Assembly: GCA_964588305.1 (NCBI GenBank)
Contig: CAZPOP010000038.1
Coordinates: 1 to 21,221, forward strand
DNA from: SM1-73 sp964588305
Lineage (GTDB): Bacteria > Zixibacteria > MSB-5A5 > SM1-73
Length of the DNA: 21,221 nucleotides
Direction of reading: 5' to 3'
Shown here piece by piece: positions 18,038 through 21,221 of the stretch (positions within the stretch are counted from its first letter, which is position 1; every line of letters begins with the position of its first letter). Below the pieces are notes generated by a model. It was not told the origin of the DNA, ran no database searches, and saw nothing but the letters and a program-made list of their open reading frames with translations. A program made the translations under genes and the position numbers.

Positions 18038-21007
18038 ATGAAAAGAAACCTTCTCATTGTGCTTCTGGGTTTGGCTTTCCTGCTCGTCTTTCCCGGACTA
18101 TCTGTTGCTCAATTTGGTTCGATTTCAGGCAGGGTGACCGATGAGGGGACCGGACTACCCATTGTGACGGCGGAGGTTACCATAACCGGAGTTTATGCAA
18201 TCTGGTATACCGACACTTCAGGCTACTACTTGTGTGATAGCCTCCCACCTGGCTTGTACCTGGTAAATGCCCAAAAAGAGGGATACGTTCCGGAAACCTA
18301 TCCGGATTCGGTAATGGTGATTGCGGGAGAGAATACCCCCGGCATTGATTTTGCCCTAACTCCAGGTGGCGAGTACGGGTCAATTTCCGGCCAGGTGACT
18401 GATGAAGAGACTGGTTTGCCGATTATCATGGCTCACCTGATGGCCGTAGGCATGGATAACTTTTGTTACGGAGAGGCCTGGAGCGATACCGGCGGCCACT
18501 ATACAATCCTGGATTTGTGCCCGGGCTTCTACCAAGTCAACGCGAACAAGATAGGTTACATTCCAGAGACCTATCCAGATTCCGTAATGGTGGTTGCCGG
18601 CCAGAATACAGTTGGTATCAACTTTGCCCTTACAGCTATCACAGGGACTGGGTCAATCTCTGGAGAAGTTACCGATGAGGAAACAGGTCTCCCCCTGCCC
18701 ATGGCTCACGTCTTGGCTTATGATAGCACTTTTTGCGCAGGGGATGCATGGACAGATACTGCCGGATATTATCTCATAGAAAACCTTGTGGCTGGGCAGT
18801 ATGAGATAGGAGTTCACAAGGACGGATATGAAGATGAAGTTTATCCAGAATCGGTGACGGTTGAGGAAGGGCAGAATACACCCGATATCGACTTCGCTCT
18901 CACTCCTTTGGGTGGCCCCGAGTTCGGGTCGATTTCCGGCACAGTCACCGATGAAGGTACCGGACTACCTATTGTGATGGCGGAGATCACCATAACCGGA
19001 ATGTATTGCGTCTGGTACACCGACACTTCAGGCTACTACTTCTGTGACAACCTTGCGCCTGGCTCGTATCTGGTAAATGCCCAAAAAGAGGGATACGTTC
19101 CGGAAACCTATCCGGATTCGGTGATGGTGATTGCGGGGGAGAACACGCCCGGCATTGATTTTGCCCTAACTCCAGGTGGCGAATACGGCTCAATTTCGGG
19201 CCAGGTGACTGATGAAGAGACTGGTTTGCCGATTATCATGGCTCACCTGATGGCCGTAGGCATGGATAACTTTTGTTACGGAGAGGCCTGGAGCGATACC
19301 GGCGGCCACTATACAATCCTGGATTTGTGCCCGGGCTTCTACCAAGTCAACGCGAACAAGATAGGTTACATTCCAGAGACCTATCCAGATTCCGTAATGG
19401 TGGTTGCCGGCCAGAATACAGTTGGTATCAACTTTGCCCTTACAGCTATCACAGGGACCGGGTCAATCTCTGGAGAAGTTACCGATGAGGAGACAGGTCT
19501 CCCACTTCCCATGGCTCACGTTTTGGCTTATGATAGCACTTTTTGTGCAGGGGATGCATGGACAGATACTGGTGGATATTACCTCATACAGAATCTTTCA
19601 GCCAGTCAATATATAGTGGGAGTTCACAAGGCTGGATATGAAGATGAGGTTTATCCGGAATCAGTGACCGTTGAGCAAGGGCAGAATACACCCGATATCG
19701 ACTTCGCTCTCACTCCTTTAGGTGGCCCCGAGTTCGGGTCGATTTCAGGCATGGTCACCGATGAAGGTACCGGGCTGCCCATTGCGATGGCGGAGATCAC
19801 CATAACAGGAATGTATTGCGTCTGGTACACGGATACTTCAGGCTACTACTTGTGTGATAACCTTCCACCCGACTGCTATCAGGTTAACGCTCGAAAGATT
19901 GGCTATAATCCGGAAACCTATCCCGATTCGGTGATTGTCGTGGCAGGGGAAAATTCCCCGGATATAGATTTTGCTCTTACCCCAATGGGCCAGCCTGGTT
20001 CGATTTCCGGCACAATTACCGACGCAGAAACTGAGGGGCCGATCTTGGGCGCTCATGTTTGGGCCTGCGGAGAGTTTGGTTATGGTCAAGCCATAACAGA
20101 TTCTCTTGGGGAATATACCATCTTTGGCCTTTATCCCGGGTCTTATTTCGTCACCGCCTGGGCATGGGGTTATTGGCCGCAGGATTATCCCGATACTGTG
20201 AGCGTTGTTGAAGGGCAAAACACTCCCGGCATCGACTTCGGCTTGGTTCCCCATGGAGGCCCCGGTGAAGCGGTAATCGCCGGACAGGTATTGGAGGACA
20301 GCACCCTTCTGCCCATGTCCTTTGCGGTGGTTTTTGCCATCTCTCTGAGCGGTAATTGGGGATTTGACTTCACCGATTCCGTCGGAACTTACATGATTCA
20401 AGGGCTGCAAACGGACGACTACTATGTCTATGCGTTCGCTCCCGGATACATCGGGGAGTTCTATGACGGCGTTTATACCTGGGAGGAAGCTACTCTGGTG
20501 ACCCCCGATGCTTATGACATAGACTTTTATCTTGCTTCCTGCGGCTCGGGGGGAGGAAGCATTTCCGGCACGATCAACTCGGATGGCTCACCGGTGGAGG
20601 ACGCCTTTGTCTATGCCGAAGCTTCAGGAGAGGCGAAGGGATTCGCGAGAAGCTCCACTGAGGGAGGTTACATCATAAGCGGACTTGCCGCCGGTACTTA
20701 CACAGTCTCCGCCTCAAAGGTTCCGTATCATGACGGGACGTATCCAGATCCGGTGGAGATCGGCTCTGGCAAGGTCAGTGGAATCGACATCAACCTTCCG
20801 CCTATCCAGGTTGGGGATGTTTCCGGCGACGGGCTTGTTGACATCGGAGATGTGATCTTTCTAATCAACTATCTCTTCATAGATGGTCCCGCACCGGATC
20901 CTATGATGACTGGCGATGTGAACTGTGATGGAGTGGTAAATACTGGAGATGTTATCTATGTGATAAATTACCTCTACTTGGAAGGACCCTCCCCGTGTAA
21001 TCCATAA
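18038..21007 (+). CDS. Secreted multi-repeat beta-sandwich protein with C-terminal dockerin
   Basis: This 989-residue exported protein starts at the ATG at 18038, behind a perfect AAGGAGGTGG; a TTG frame extension at 17957 has no such site and would bury the signal peptide. The signal peptide (MKRNLLIVLLGLAFLLVFPG, ending SVA) is followed by about ten domains of 80-95 residues. They resemble carboxypeptidase-regulatory-like (transthyretin-type) beta-sandwiches, each opening with GSISG.VTDE.TGLP and closing near NTPGIDFALTP. The first six form two 270-residue super-repeats (three domain types each). A seventh domain repeats the first type, and three more diverged domains follow. The end is a type I dockerin pair with calcium-loop motifs GDVSGDGLVDIGD and GDVNCDGVVNTGD. 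It is probably a surface or extracellular structural/adhesive protein. No sorting tail is seen. Confidence 0.93.
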   Translation: MKRNLLIVLLGLAFLLVFPGLSVAQFGSISGRVTDEGTGLPIVTAEVTITGVYAIWYTDTSGYYLCDSLPPGLYLVNAQKEGYVPETYPDSVMVIAGENTPGIDFALTPGGEYGSISGQVTDEETGLPIIMAHLMAVGMDNFCYGEAWSDTGGHYTILDLCPGFYQVNANKIGYIPETYPDSVMVVAGQNTVGINFALTAITGTGSISGEVTDEETGLPLPMAHVLAYDSTFCAGDAWTDTAGYYLIENLVAGQYEIGVHKDGYEDEVYPESVTVEEGQNTPDIDFALTPLGGPEFGSISGTVTDEGTGLPIVMAEITITGMYCVWYTDTSGYYFCDNLAPGSYLVNAQKEGYVPETYPDSVMVIAGENTPGIDFALTPGGEYGSISGQVTDEETGLPIIMAHLMAVGMDNFCYGEAWSDTGGHYTILDLCPGFYQVNANKIGYIPETYPDSVMVVAGQNTVGINFALTAITGTGSISGEVTDEETGLPLPMAHVLAYDSTFCAGDAWTDTGGYYLIQNLSASQYIVGVHKAGYEDEVYPESVTVEQGQNTPDIDFALTPLGGPEFGSISGMVTDEGTGLPIAMAEITITGMYCVWYTDTSGYYLCDNLPPDCYQVNARKIGYNPETYPDSVIVVAGENSPDIDFALTPMGQPGSISGTITDAETEGPILGAHVWACGEFGYGQAITDSLGEYTIFGLYPGSYFVTAWAWGYWPQDYPDTVSVVEGQNTPGIDFGLVPHGGPGEAVIAGQVLEDSTLLPMSFAVVFAISLSGNWGFDFTDSVGTYMIQGLQTDDYYVYAFAPGYIGEFYDGVYTWEEATLVTPDAYDIDFYLASCGSGGGSISGTINSDGSPVEDAFVYAEASGEAKGFARSSTEGGYIISGLAAGTYTVSASKVPYHDGTYPDPVEIGSGKVSGIDINLPPIQVGDVSGDGLVDIGDVIFLINYLFIDGPAPDPMMTGDVNCDGVVNTGDVIYVINYLYLEGPSPCNP
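18121..19740 (+). repeat. Two tandem 810-bp in-frame repeats within the dockerin gene
   Basis: GATTTC(C/A)GGC markers recur at exactly 18121, 18931 and 19741, giving two complete 810-bp (270-codon) units plus the start of a third. The central part is identical over 260 bp (18389-18648 equals 19199-19458), including all synonymous sites. The flanks differ at scattered positions. This points to recent duplication or gene conversion confined to the middle domain. Confidence 0.9.
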
Positions 21008-21020
21008 AGACCAGCCAAGA

Positions 21021-21082
21021 AAAACCGTCCTGCCTTAGGCTTGAATCATGTTGTTCACTCCTCTGGTAGGGCGGTTTTTTTT
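21021..21082. terminator. Bidirectional intrinsic terminator after the dockerin gene
   Basis: AAAACCGTCCTGCC (21021-21034) pairs with GGTAGGGCGGTTTT (21065-21078), with two G-U pairs, across a 30-nt loop. Eight T follow on the plus strand (21075-21082). Read on the minus strand the same stem ends in five T, so it could also end a convergent transcript. It lies 13 nt after the stop codon at 21007. Confidence 0.85.
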
Positions 21083-21084
21083 AT

Positions 21085-21221
21085 TCATGTAGATTTCCCA
21101 TTAATGAATATCTGCCATTTGTATGGTTGTGAGTCCCCGTTGGTTTGCAGTGGTCTTAACTCCTCTCTGTCTATCGAAGAAGGGATTCTCTCTTGTTTGC
21201 ATAAAATACTAAGCCCCTGGA
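21085..21221 (-). CDS. Possible 3' end of a convergent gene, cut by the window edge
   Basis: A minus-strand frame is open from the right edge to a TGA at 21087-21085, giving about 44 codons (ending WQIFINGKST). The stop lies 2 bp from the bidirectional terminator, which is where a convergent gene would end. The composition is not diagnostic, and an open frame this short is common by chance. No family is recognised. Confidence 0.2.
   Translation of the reverse strand, partial: QGLSILCKQERIPSSIDREELRPLQTNGDSQPYKWQIFINGKST

Noticed and set aside
18121..19740. CRISPR-like or minisatellite array
   Set aside because: The 810-bp period is in frame with protein domains and lies inside one coding gene, with no short spacers.
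19838..20410. Minus-strand open frame (190 codons) inside the dockerin gene
   Set aside because: It is antisense to repeat-coding sequence; the repetitive codons keep the opposite frame open. It has no ribosome site or family likeness.

Overview
The window reads as a bacterial chromosome fragment of roughly balanced GC. It carries universal housekeeping genes (pth, rpsF, ssb, rpsR, rplI) next to many conserved-looking genes of unknown function. A secreted repeat protein ending in a dockerin, a lipoprotein, signal peptides, good Shine-Dalgarno sites and several TTG starts suggest an uncultured FCB-like or candidate-phylum lineage such as Zixibacteria or WOR-3. That placement is an impression from gene content, not a computed result. 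Almost everything is on the minus strand; the one clear plus-strand gene is the repeat protein at the right end. No tRNA, rRNA, CRISPR array or transposase was recognised.

Right to left (the direction of minus-strand transcription): 18038-21007 is a plus-strand gene for a 989-residue secreted protein of about ten beta-sandwich repeats plus a dockerin, ending in a strong terminator. A 426-bp divergent region holds two back-to-back promoters that share an inverted 14-bp block. Next come pth, rpsF, ssb, rpsR, rplI and a bifunctional-nuclease (DUF151) gene, followed by a TPR plus periplasmic-binding-protein fusion. A strong promoter at 12726-12753 then drives three small genes of unknown function, which are followed by a DJ-1/PfpI-domain lipoprotein and an M15-peptidase lysin-like gene. 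The lysin-like gene is bracketed by palindromic dispersed repeats, including a REPIN-like pair of inverted 30-nt hairpins with compensatory base changes.

The left 9.6 kb is the most interesting part. An actin/Hsp70-fold ATPase of the MutL/GlmL family (9651-7807) is followed by a soluble protein with a barrel-sandwich-like N-terminus and a KOW-like C-terminus (7675-6548). Then comes a four-gene membrane cassette, here called A-B-C-D: A is an FN3-domain membrane protein with a conserved soluble domain, B is a polytopic membrane protein, C is a bitopic protein with an exported domain, and D is a polytopic membrane protein. The cassette is followed by a second diverged copy A'-B'-C', cut by the window edge. 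No glutamate mutase or other B12 mutase subunit is present, so the ATPase probably serves the membrane cassette. This looks like an undescribed envelope complex with two paralogous versions of each membrane part. Its function cannot be read from the sequence.
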